NCBI GenBank assembly: GCA_013054445.1
Contig: JAAMPI010001079.1
Location: forward strand, 1-20,269
Direction: 5' to 3'
Length of the DNA: 20,269 nt
Origin: Cudoniella acicularis
Taxonomy: Eukaryota > Ascomycota > Leotiomycetes > Helotiales > Helotiaceae
The notes under the pieces are model-generated. The model made no database searches. It was not told the DNA's origin and saw nothing but the letters and a program-made list of their open reading frames with translations. Below are positions 11,331-17,737 of this stretch, one piece after another. How positions within the stretch are numbered: the first letter of the stretch is position 1; every line of letters starts with the position of its first letter. Both the position numbers and the translations under genes were made by a program.

Positions 11331-11564
11331 TCACATATTAGCACAGCAACTGCTAAAAGGGTTGCTACACTCCTTGCACGGCCCTAGTATCATGTCTGAG
11401 AGTATGTGTTCGTGATAATGCGTTTCGAAGTCACCTCGTTTCTTATGGAATTTTATCGCTTTCTCCATATTTTTGTTGTCTTTGCAGTACCGGACTCCTC
11501 TAACAAATGCTCCGTGCAGCTTGATTGTGCAACCCTCGTGTTTGTACATACTTTGGGTACACAT
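11331..11564 (-). CDS. Small MC-type cysteine-rich protein B (77 aa) ending in CaaX (CANM)
   Basis: This array member starts at the ATG at 11562-11564, chosen because it restores the family Met-Cys start; the frame is open further upstream. Cysteines are at 2, 12, 27, 63, 66, 73 and 74. CKEC at 63-66 is the family CxxC pair. The middle is rich in Lys and His (HYHEH near 49-53). The last residues are CCANM: CANM fits a farnesyl-type CaaX box, and the Cys just before it could be palmitoylated as in some Ras-like proteins (inference). No signal peptide is present, so it is expected on the cytosolic face of a membrane. Its start region (CAAAATGTGTACC) is identical to that of F, which supports recent shared ancestry. 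Confidence 0.72.
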   Translation of the reverse strand: MCTQSMYKHEGCTIKLHGAFVRGVRYCKDNKNMEKAIKFHKKRGDFETHYHEHILSDMILGPCKECSNPFSSCCANM

Positions 11565-12085
11565 TTTGAGACGTGACGTGCTTTGTATCTTTAAACCAAT
11601 TTTGTTTGGGGCTGAGTAGTGTGTTGGTTGGATATAATGTTTGGGTAGCGACGAGAATCTAGATGATAAGGGCACGGGCAGAATAATTTATAAGCTCTTT
11701 GGAGCACGGGTTTACAATACTGTTCGGAGCCAGGGGCAGGAACATTGTGAATACAAGAGATTGTTTTATTCACATAATGGAATATGACAAAGAATACCAG
11801 CTGTGTTGTTGCAATTAGTACCATGCAAGGGAATAAAGAAACAATCTGTTGGTTCTTGAACTGAGTCAAAAAGAGGGAATAGCAACAAGACAACGATTCA
11901 TAATCTCTTTGTTTCTAGATTTCGTCACAATTTGGAGGTGCAAGGCCAAATTCTTCTAGCCTACCGGTGATGATTGCATGCTCAGCATTTCAATTTCTCA
12001 GCACATATTCCCTCTAAACCCCTCAAATGTAAGAGTGACTTTAAGTTCCTCGTATTAACATATTTCCGTTTAGTCTCCATGCCCC
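11565..12085. other. Intergenic region: promoter of B, 3' flank of C
   Basis: No gene is supported here. The stretch holds the TATAAA box of B and otherwise low-complexity AT-rich sequence. An ATGTGC at 12001-12006 (minus sense) stops after two codons. Confidence 0.5.
11687..11692 (-). promoter_or_regulatory. TATA box of small protein B
   Basis: TATAAA (minus sense) sits 123-128 bp before the Met-Cys start codon of B. Confidence 0.5.
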
Positions 12086-12316
12086 TCACATAGAAGCGCA
12101 ACCACAGCATGCCTCAGGGGCCTTTTGTTTCACTTGCGACTCCTTGCACTTCGGACAATCCTTCTTTGAGTGCACGTGAAGGGTACCAAACACTCGACAT
12201 TTTTCGCGTGAATACAAGTGCTTCATCGGGCTGCAGTGTTGCCATTCTTTTTCTTCTTTTTCGAGATCCTCTTTGAGATGCCCGCACTTGAACCAGTAAA
12301 AGACTTGGTTGCACAT
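12086..12316 (-). CDS. Small MC-type cysteine-rich protein C (76 aa) ending in CaaX (CASM)
   Basis: This is one of the clearest family members. The N-terminus has Cys2 and the Cys11-Gly-His13 motif shared in form with F and G and with the broken copy H. Further cysteines are at 28 and 40, CPKC is at 54-57, and the end is CCGCASM. CASM is a CaaX box with Met in the last place, which by known enzyme preference favours farnesyltransferase. Two extra cysteines (70, 71) stand just before it. Residues 14-27 are very rich in Glu and Lys and probably helical. No signal peptide is seen. C2, C11, H13 and the CxxC pair could form zinc sites (inference). Confidence 0.76.
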   Translation of the reverse strand: MCNQVFYWFKCGHLKEDLEKEEKEWQHCSPMKHLYSREKCRVFGTLHVHSKKDCPKCKESQVKQKAPEACCGCASM

Positions 12317-12981
12317 CTCCGATGCTTTTGGTTGGTTTCAGGAGCTGCTGGATAAGTTTGATGCAGATCCCGAGCGTTTCTGCGATAGGTAGTAGTTTTC
12401 CGCCTTGATGATTGGTTGAATTAATGATTTCTGTTTCTGATAATGTCTTAAATAGCAAAGAGAAATGTATGAAAATGGCTTGGTCTGTTCTAGATTTTTA
12501 AATAACTGTACAGTTTGAGGGTCCGTGAATAGGCAAGAGACATCGTTGAATTAATAGCACTAGGTGGTGGCCTCGGTCAATGACTATGTCGATTTTGTAC
12601 AATTACTAGCAAGAGACCGTTCATAGCATTGATAATTTTTGATTTCTTTACAATTCAGTTCGTCATTGAGTAAGCTGCCTCGAAATGGCTTCATGCAACA
12701 CGCAGCATGCTACAGCTTTATCACCAGGATGACGTGATATATCAACCATGACTCTAGGATCTTGTTTAAGTATTTCAATTGATGTAATTTGGTGTTCCTT
12801 TTAGAGAGACATGCTTTCAAAACTGCCTAGCTGCCTACTCCAAATTCGCTCTCCAGATGATTTTCCCTTAACGAGTGAAAAGAGCCACGCATATGAGAAT
12901 TTACCCCTCCTGAACTTCCAAATTCAAGGCCCTCCCGCCCCGCTGAAGTATCTTCCGTTAAGATCTGGTTGAGTTTATTCC
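12317..12981. other. Intergenic region: promoter of C, 3' flank of D
   Basis: No gene is supported. It holds a TATTTAA element (12448-12454, minus sense) about 132-138 bp before C and the motif TATTCACGGAC at 12521-12531. I searched the region beyond the stop of D in all frames for a Cys-x-x-x-stop end and found none. Confidence 0.5.
12448..12454 (-). promoter_or_regulatory. TATA-like element of small protein C
   Basis: TATTTAA on the minus strand is placed 132-138 bp before the ATG of C, the same spacing as the better TATA boxes of D, E and F. Confidence 0.35.
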
Positions 12982-13185
12982 TCACTTTCTTTCTTCTTCC
13001 CTTCGCAATGCCTCCACTACCTCGCAACGTTTGCACTCCTTTTTCACTGTCGGGCGGAGGTGATCATAAGCCTCGCATAACTTTAGTGCTCCATGAAGGT
13101 TTTTCGAGCAGCGTTCGCACTTAGGTTCCGCCAGTCTGTCGACAAGATCCCCGCACTCGCAGTGCTCTGATGTTTCTTTGCACAT
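12982..13185 (-). CDS. Small MC-type cysteine-rich protein D (67 aa), no CaaX
   Basis: It starts Met-Cys like its neighbours, with Cys9 and Cys11, CERC at 23-26, Cys37 and CKRC at 51-54. It has the most regular CxxC pattern of the array, suggesting two zinc-binding knuckles (inference). It ends in a charged stretch, ALRREEERK, and lacks a CaaX box. The last codons run into AAGTGAGG, which could be a splice donor, but the 43-nt intron it would define leads to no CaaX end. The start region CAGAATGTGCAAA is identical to that of E over 13 bases, so D and E form a closer pair. It may be a soluble or truncated version. Confidence 0.68.
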   Translation of the reverse strand: MCKETSEHCECGDLVDRLAEPKCERCSKNLHGALKLCEAYDHLRPTVKKECKRCEVVEALRREEERK

Positions 13186-13316
13186 TCTGTTGGAGCCGTG
13201 TGGTCCAGTCCTTAAACGTAGGTAATTGAAATTTCTCTGATGTGTTGCTTTGTAATTTGTCTTTGGAATTGATGCCGGCGTAGAGATTACAGGGAGGTTG
13301 GAACTTGGAACACGAA

Positions 13317-13323
13317 TTTTATA
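13317..13323 (-). promoter_or_regulatory. TATA box of small protein D
   Basis: TATAAAA (minus sense) lies 132-138 bp before the ATG of D. Confidence 0.5.
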
Positions 13324-13420
13324 ATTAACCTGTGACTATTCACATTTTATAATGTTGTGACTCGCTCTAATTACCTCCAAATTGCACCTTAGTAATACAA
13401 GAGTTTAAATTCTGGTAATC

Positions 13421-13490
13421 TTATATTAATTCACAATCACAACCACAACTACCCTCAGCCTGCTCCTTTCGTTCCTCCCGTTTCTTGTGC
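13421..13490 (-). other. Possible 3' exon of small protein E encoding a CaaX end (CELI)
   Basis: After an in-frame TAA this frame encodes a basic run (HKKREERKEQ), then a cysteine-rich end, CGCDCELI, and a stop at 13421-13423. The layout copies the ends of C and G: a charged stretch, clustered Cys, then CaaX. A splice from the donor in CG^GTGAAC (13575) to an acceptor at 13491 would join it in frame to E (101 aa in total). The acceptor would be GAG, which is unusual, and the polypyrimidine tract is poor, so a frameshift in a decaying gene is an alternative. Confidence 0.4.
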
Positions 13491-13571
13491 CTCGCCCCTT
13501 AAACCCCCTCACAACTGCTATCGATATCTCCCTTCCGTTTTCCCTAGATCCTCCAGCTTCGCACCTTGAGT

Positions 13572-13811
13572 TCACCGCAGATTTATCCCCGAAAATTGTT
13601 CTGCTTGCTGAAGCAATGCCATGCACTCTCTGCACATTGGTCTAGACACTGTGATGTCACGTTCTGCGTCAAAGTTTGGACACCCCTCTACCCGACCTTT
13701 GCGATCCTGGTTCTTCTCGCAGATTGTTGGTATAGCTAGGGCTTTTTGGTACTCGGGATCGATTTTCTTACACCAATCGCAGCGATTCGAATGGAGAATG
13801 AGTTTGCACAT
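13572..13811 (-). CDS. Small MC-type cysteine-rich protein E (79 aa; end uncertain)
   Basis: This member starts Met-Cys and has CDWC at 11-14, Cys31, Cys44 and CREC at 60-63. The unspliced frame stops after SGINLR without a CaaX box. Just downstream, in another frame, lies a basic and cysteine-rich end finishing CELI, so the true protein may be longer (see the separate entry at 13421-13490). The stop TGA here is embedded in GTGAAC, a possible splice donor, which fits that view. No signal peptide is present. The start context is the same as in D. The function is unknown; metal binding and membrane anchoring are inferred from the family pattern. Confidence 0.66.
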   Translation of the reverse strand: MCKLILHSNRCDWCKKIDPEYQKALAIPTICEKNQDRKGRVEGCPNFDAERDITVSRPMCRECMALLQQAEQFSGINLR

Positions 13812-14304
13812 TCTGCAGAGGTGTTGTAGTTTAAATTGCTTCTGTACCCGACCAATCCTGAATTATTGACCCTTTGGTGTTTTTCTTGGCGGATTATTAA
13901 TTGGTTGTAATTGCAGAAAGTGTTCGGTGGAATGCTCGCTGGGCTATTTATACATTTTCCAGATGTCATAATAATACATACATGATGTCCAAATGCATTA
14001 TAATGGTCACTATGAATCATTAAGAGCCAACCTAGGGACGAGTAATTTTGAAAATTTATGCACACAATCACAATACATTTTTTTTTTAATTTAAACACAT
14101 TGATATGATTCTGATATGAAGAATAATTTTCAAAACTCTAGAAGAGTTGGAATCTTGGAAAGTATAACATCACGAAGAAAATATGTATTCTGATACAATA
14201 TTCTTCAACGCACTATGGCCATAGTCTTCTTATATTCTGTGCCCAAAACTCCATGCATTTCTTACTTACTACCTAAATGTGCCCTAACCCTCTATTGCTA
14301 ATGA
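13812..14304. other. Intergenic region: promoter of E, 3' flank of F
   Basis: This AT-rich stretch shows no gene. It contains the TATAAATA box of E and a T-run near 14078-14087. An ATGTGT at about 14090-14095 (minus sense) stops after four codons. Confidence 0.5.
13945..13952 (-). promoter_or_regulatory. TATA box of small protein E
   Basis: TATAAATA (minus sense) is 134-141 bp before the ATG of E. Confidence 0.55.
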
Positions 14305-14517
14305 CTACATGACCAGGCATTCCGTAGAATTCTCCTTCCCATATTTCTGCGCCTGCGCAACGCATTCATCGCACGCTCCAGGTCTCCGTGGGGTTTCTCG
14401 TTTGTAAAACTTGCATGTATCTGCCTTCTTTCCCACATTTTGGCGTCCATCAGCGCAGTAAACAATCTTACTGGGTCTGTGCCCACATTGATAAAAATAG
14501 AAGGTTTCGGTACACAT
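14305..14517 (-). CDS. Small MC-type cysteine-rich protein F (70 aa) ending in CaaX (CLVM)
   Basis: This is a clean family member. Cys2 is followed by an aromatic run and YQC11-Gly-His13. Cys21 and Cys35 come next, then CDEC at 49-52. The C-terminus is ECLVM: CLVM is a good farnesyl-type CaaX box. The middle is basic (several Lys and Arg). The start at 14517 gives the family Met-Cys; the frame is open upstream but that part shows no conservation. It has a TATAAA box 132-137 bp upstream and the exact 11-mer TATTCACGACA further up. It aligns closely with the broken copy H (Cys at 2, 11, 35 and His13) and is the best guide to what H encoded. Localisation at the cytosolic membrane face is expected if it is prenylated. 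Confidence 0.77.
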   Translation of the reverse strand: MCTETFYFYQCGHRPSKIVYCADGRQNVGKKADTCKFYKRETPRRPGACDECVAQAQKYGKENSTECLVM

Positions 14518-14648
14518 TTTGGATATGTAATGATCTCGCGGGTTGTTCTTGTGGTTGTCTTTCCGCAATGGGTAGGTGTGATCTTGTCATGGAGATATGT
14601 GGTGAAGTGGAGAGCGCTGGGTGCGTTGAAATGTAGAGAAGCCTTGGA

Positions 14649-14654
14649 TTTATA
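14649..14654 (-). promoter_or_regulatory. TATA box of small protein F
   Basis: TATAAA (minus sense) is 132-137 bp before the ATG of F. Confidence 0.55.
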
Positions 14655-14750
14655 AGGACCGAGAGCAGCAGAGCCGTTCCGGTATGTGACATTTGGGAAG
14701 TGAATCGCGAGTTGATAAATCATTAAACGATTGATGTTTCTCACCGAGAC

Positions 14751-14761
14751 TGTCGTGAATA
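14751..14761 (-). promoter_or_regulatory. Shared upstream motif TATTCACGACA (copy before F)
   Basis: It is identical to the copy before A (11121-11131) and in the same orientation, about 235-245 bp upstream of the ATG of F. It may be regulatory or inherited by duplication. Confidence 0.35.
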
Positions 14762-15033
14762 AGCCCCTTCTTCCACCCAATTAGCCTAAAAAACTACGGG
14801 TAAGACGACTGTAAATTCACCCAAAGTATCTTGTAACTTTAGCGCAGTTGACCCAATTGCGTTCAATAATTCAGGCTGGCGCTCGCAGGTAGTAATGTAC
14901 GTTTATTTTCTGGTCATCATTTTATATTATTTTTTGCGCATTATAATCATTTTAGACGAGCTTGTTTTAAATATTTCCATTATTATTAGAAGTCACTACG
15001 CCTCTCCCTCTTCGAATTTTACGAAATCTCCAC

Positions 15034-15279
15034 TTACATGATGATGCAACCAAACCATGTCTGCTCTTGCGTTTGGGCTTTTCCCTGCCTTCTCTTTTCA
15101 CACTCTTTTTCTCGTCGCAGAGCATCCTTCTTACACACCAGACAAAGTCTTTCTGAGTCTTCTTCATCATTCTGTAAATTGGGACACACTCGCCAACAGA
15201 ACTCGCGTCTAGAATCACAGTAGCTCAACTTTAGAGTGTCGTGGTTGCAGGTGTGGTGGACAATGGTTTTTCCGCACAT
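15034..15279 (-). CDS. Small MC-type cysteine-rich protein G (81 aa) ending in CaaX (CIIM)
   Basis: It starts Met-Cys and keeps the C11-N-H13 motif and Cys21. It adds Cys28 and Cys32, then CLVC at 46-49 and Cys60. A long basic, probably helical segment (about 50-68) leads to the end FGCIIM; CIIM is a strong CaaX box of the farnesyl type. The Met-Cys start at 15279 is preceded by a C/A-rich leader with no TATA box at the usual spacing, unlike A to F. The frame is open 34 codons further upstream, but that part is compositionally a leader. Its nearest array neighbour on the right, H, is on the opposite strand, so the two are divergent. No signal peptide. Function unknown. Confidence 0.75.
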   Translation of the reverse strand: MCGKTIVHHTCNHDTLKLSYCDSRREFCWRVCPNLQNDEEDSERLCLVCKKDALRREKECEKRRQGKAQTQEQTWFGCIIM

Positions 15280-15933
15280 CTTGATGTGGGTGGTTTTGCT
15301 TTTTGGGTGAAAGTGTGACTGTGTGGAAACGTAACTGAGACGTGTTGTATGCCTAGGCGAGAATAGTAGTAGGAAAATCACAGTCTAACGGAGACTTGTA
15401 CTAACCATGTTGATGTTGTTTTTAGGAGCAAAGACTTTGTAGCAGGAACGGCATTTAGGACAAAGAACTGAGACTTTTGCTTATAACAAGGAAAGTTTTT
15501 GCTGCCTAAGTAGTTCTTTGTACTTCGTAAGTGCTGGGCTCTTCTACAATCGACTTGTCCCCGATCGTCTTGCGAGAAACCATCGTCGCAAGGGACTCGT
15601 GAAATCTTAGCTGCTTCAAGCATTACGAAGCTTGAGCTCTTCATTAACGAGACCCTTCCCAGTCAAAAAACCTAAAGCTGGTGAATTTCAGCTGCCCGCT
15701 CAAAAGAATGGTGTTAATTATTGATTCGTTTCTTGAGCATAATGCTTTGAGGGCGCGTTCTTAATCCTTCCAGTAATACAAATTCAAACTCAAAGGACCA
15801 CCAACACATTTCAAGTGTCTAGGAAATTTAATTACATCACACATCCTTCCAATTTACAAACCAACCCACCAAACCCACTTCCGAAAAACCATCCCGGCAT
15901 CCAATATCGGGCATCAATCGTCAATACTCTAAG
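15280..15933. other. Region between divergent G and H, with a possible decayed coding fragment
   Basis: The ends hold C/A-rich leaders of G (minus) and H (plus). In between, the minus strand at about 15390-15560 encodes fragments such as ALTKYKELLRQQK and, after a TAA, VLCPKCRSCYKVF in the same frame. These look protein-like and cysteine-bearing but are broken by stops. A minus-strand frame with a proper ATG at 15644-15378 (88 codons) also exists but shows no family features. I cannot define an intact gene. Confidence 0.35.
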
Positions 15934-16149
15934 ATGTGCACAACTATCCGCACCATCTATTAATGTCCACATGGCCATGAAACCTATCATACCGATAAAT
16001 GCAGTAAACTTCAACCGGATATGAGTCCTCTCACTTGCAAAGACCACAGGTGCTATTCTGTGCCGGAATTTCGGAAGAGGTGCCCTGCTTGTGGCTGTAT
16101 GCTAAGAGAGGAGACGAAACCGGCCGGAAAGAGATGCGTTTTGATGTAA
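15934..16149 (+). pseudogene. Small MC-type cysteine-rich protein H, broken by TAA at codon 10, CaaX end (CVLM)
   Basis: The frame from the ATG at 15934 reads MCTTIRTIY, then a TAA (15961-15963), then continues open in the same frame to the stop at 16147-16149, 71 sense-or-stop positions in all. The part after the TAA is plainly family-like: Cys11-Pro-His13, Cys23, Cys35, Cys40, CPAC at 50-53, Cys55 and the end RCVLM, a CaaX box. In F the tenth codon is CAA (Gln) followed by Cys11, so one C-to-T change explains the stop. It is the only copy on the plus strand. A shorter product could start at the Met codon at 16021 (42 aa), still with CPAC and CVLM, so partial function is possible. A C/A-rich leader like that of G precedes it. 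Confidence 0.62.
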
Positions 16150-16903
16150 TGATGGCTGAAAGGAGGGAGGCAAAAACATGGGGCCTCAACAGGCATTATA
16201 AATCTGAATTATGCAAAACATAAACAAATACAATTTTTTCTCTGCGGCTAAATTTTCATGAGTCAATAATTATTCATGCATTTTTACCTCCCAATTAAAA
16301 TGTATTTTTGTTGTACAAATAAACTCTGCACCTAACTGTCGATTTCCTCTTGCGCTGGTACAGTACTAGGCAACAGCTATTGAGCGATTTCGAAAACCCC
16401 ACTAAAAACTGCCGTTTCTCACCCTTTTTAAAAGCATATAAATACACAACCATACATAGGATATTTATAATACTTGTTAACAAGATACTTTAGAAAGTAT
16501 AATTTAATTGCATCCAAATTTCTAAAGATAGAATTTAAAATACTCTTGTAAAATCCCTTAAATTTAGGATACGATTTTTTTTTTTCGCGATTTTTGACCC
16601 TTTTTGTATATAAATTTAGGTTTTCGCGACTTTAGTTGAATAAATCACCTTAGAACATAAGCGTATTTCATTTTATTAGTTTTCCAAGTACGTAGAATTG
16701 TTTAGTATATTAAATTAGCAAACATTTATATATATTATTTATTTATTGTAATGCGCGTTGTGATTTAAAATATAGGTGCTAGGGGTGTGTTTTGGTGCGA
16801 AAAGGGCAATCGCTTAATAGCTGTTGCAGGGCACTGTAGTTGCTGTGAAGGGTTCACTTATGTAGACTTCCATCTAGCTGTGAGTTTCTCACAGATTCTC
16901 AGC
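16150..16903. other. AT-rich region without genes
   Basis: Most of 16200-16780 is strongly AT-rich with short runs and no coding signal on either strand. TTTCGCGAYTTT occurs twice (near 16583 and 16622) in an otherwise AT-rich setting. This is compatible with a decayed repeat, but no element can be named. Confidence 0.5.
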
Positions 16904-17248
16904 TCACTTCCCGGCTTCCTCTTTCTGCCTCGACATCTTAGCTTTCCTCCTCTCATCCGCAGCAGCGGGTAACGTTTTGCTCTTCTCTTTCTTCAATTTT
17001 GCGTCTTTACCTACGCGGCAGTACTTTCATATAAGTTGTTGCCGCCTATACGCCGCCCGATTCCAACTTCGAGTTTTCACTGTTCTGGAGCTTGCACCTA
17101 ATTTGGGCTCTTCGTATTCTCGTTCAAGATCTGAGTTGGTATCCGAATCGCTTTTTTGTGCTTTCTCCTGAAATTTGGGTTTGGGCTTGGGGGCTTAGGG
17201 TGCTGGTGAGGCTTCGGACGTGATTGAGATTATCGATGTTAGAATCAA
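16904..17248 (-). pseudogene. Decayed coding remnant, Lys/Glu/Arg-rich
   Basis: One minus-strand frame of 115 codons reads like protein: Lys-Pro pairs, then an acidic DLEREYEEP stretch, then a basic KLKKEKSK and RRKAKMSRQKEE end, closing at a TGA (16904-16906). It has two internal stops, a TAA at 17195-17197 and a TGA at 17027-17029, and no usable start. Both stops could come from CAA and CGA by C-to-T changes. It could be an exon remnant of a disordered nuclear-type protein. I do not recognise the family. Codon-like composition is the only support. Confidence 0.35.
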
Positions 17249-17737
17249 CTAAATGCGATGTTGTGAGTGGGATTTTTATTGTGGCTTGTGTTGGAACCCT
17301 GATGGAAATAATTGAATATTAGATAGATCGTGTTCGAAATTTCGAATTCAGGACCGTTCTAACAACTTTCGAATTTCCTTCCTCGTAACAAAATTTTGGT
17401 CAGTGTATATACTAATAATCAGAAACAAATGCACTTGAAGAAACAGCGACAACCAAATATTGGGTTCAAGTGAAAGGCAACGCAAATGAACCAACAATGT
17501 CTCGCTTCGCGGGGTAATTCAAGGGNGGGGGGGGGCACGTGCGCACCACATTGGTAACAGAAACGATACTCTGAAAACTACCGAGCCAGTTGGGAACTAA
17601 AGGATGGCAAAAATTTCCTCCAACATGCGAAGACGGCTCTCACTTTCTGTGGCCGACTTTAAAGGGGCATGGATTTGCACCTGCGCTGTTCCCTAAACTA
17701 TATGCTCTAGAAACTTCTCAGGTAAAATTCGTCGACC
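17249..17737. other. Intergenic region, 3' flank of the peptidase gene
   Basis: No gene is visible. It includes a G homopolymer with an undetermined base. Confidence 0.5.
17523..17535. other. G homopolymer with an ambiguous base (N)
   Basis: A run of G around an N at 17526 marks a sequencing or assembly uncertainty in run length. It lies outside any gene. Confidence 0.9.

Larger units (their letters stand above)
14518..15033. other. Intergenic region: promoter of F, 3' flank of G
   Basis: No gene is supported. The promoter elements of F lie here, and the stretch around 14880-15000 is AT-rich. Confidence 0.5.

Noticed and set aside
15815..16024. Plus-strand frame rich in Pro and Asn before H
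   Set aside because: It has no ATG start and overlaps the C/A-rich leader and beginning of H in another frame; composition explains it.
15832..16047. Minus-strand hydrophobic frame opposite H
   Set aside because: It starts with GTG, lies antisense to the better-supported H, and its end (GCVM) is not a CaaX box.
10704..16149. Array members as a-factor-type mating pheromone precursors
   Set aside because: Those precursors also end in CaaX but are much shorter, single copy or repeated peptides, and lack the CxxC and Cys2/Cys11 pattern.
10704..16149. Array members as secreted effectors or hydrophobins
   Set aside because: No copy has a signal peptide and the cysteine spacing does not fit hydrophobins; CaaX points to the cytosol.
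16787..17171. Two plus-strand frames over the decayed region
   Set aside because: The first starts with GTG, and both are pyrimidine-rich shadows of the more protein-like minus-strand frame.
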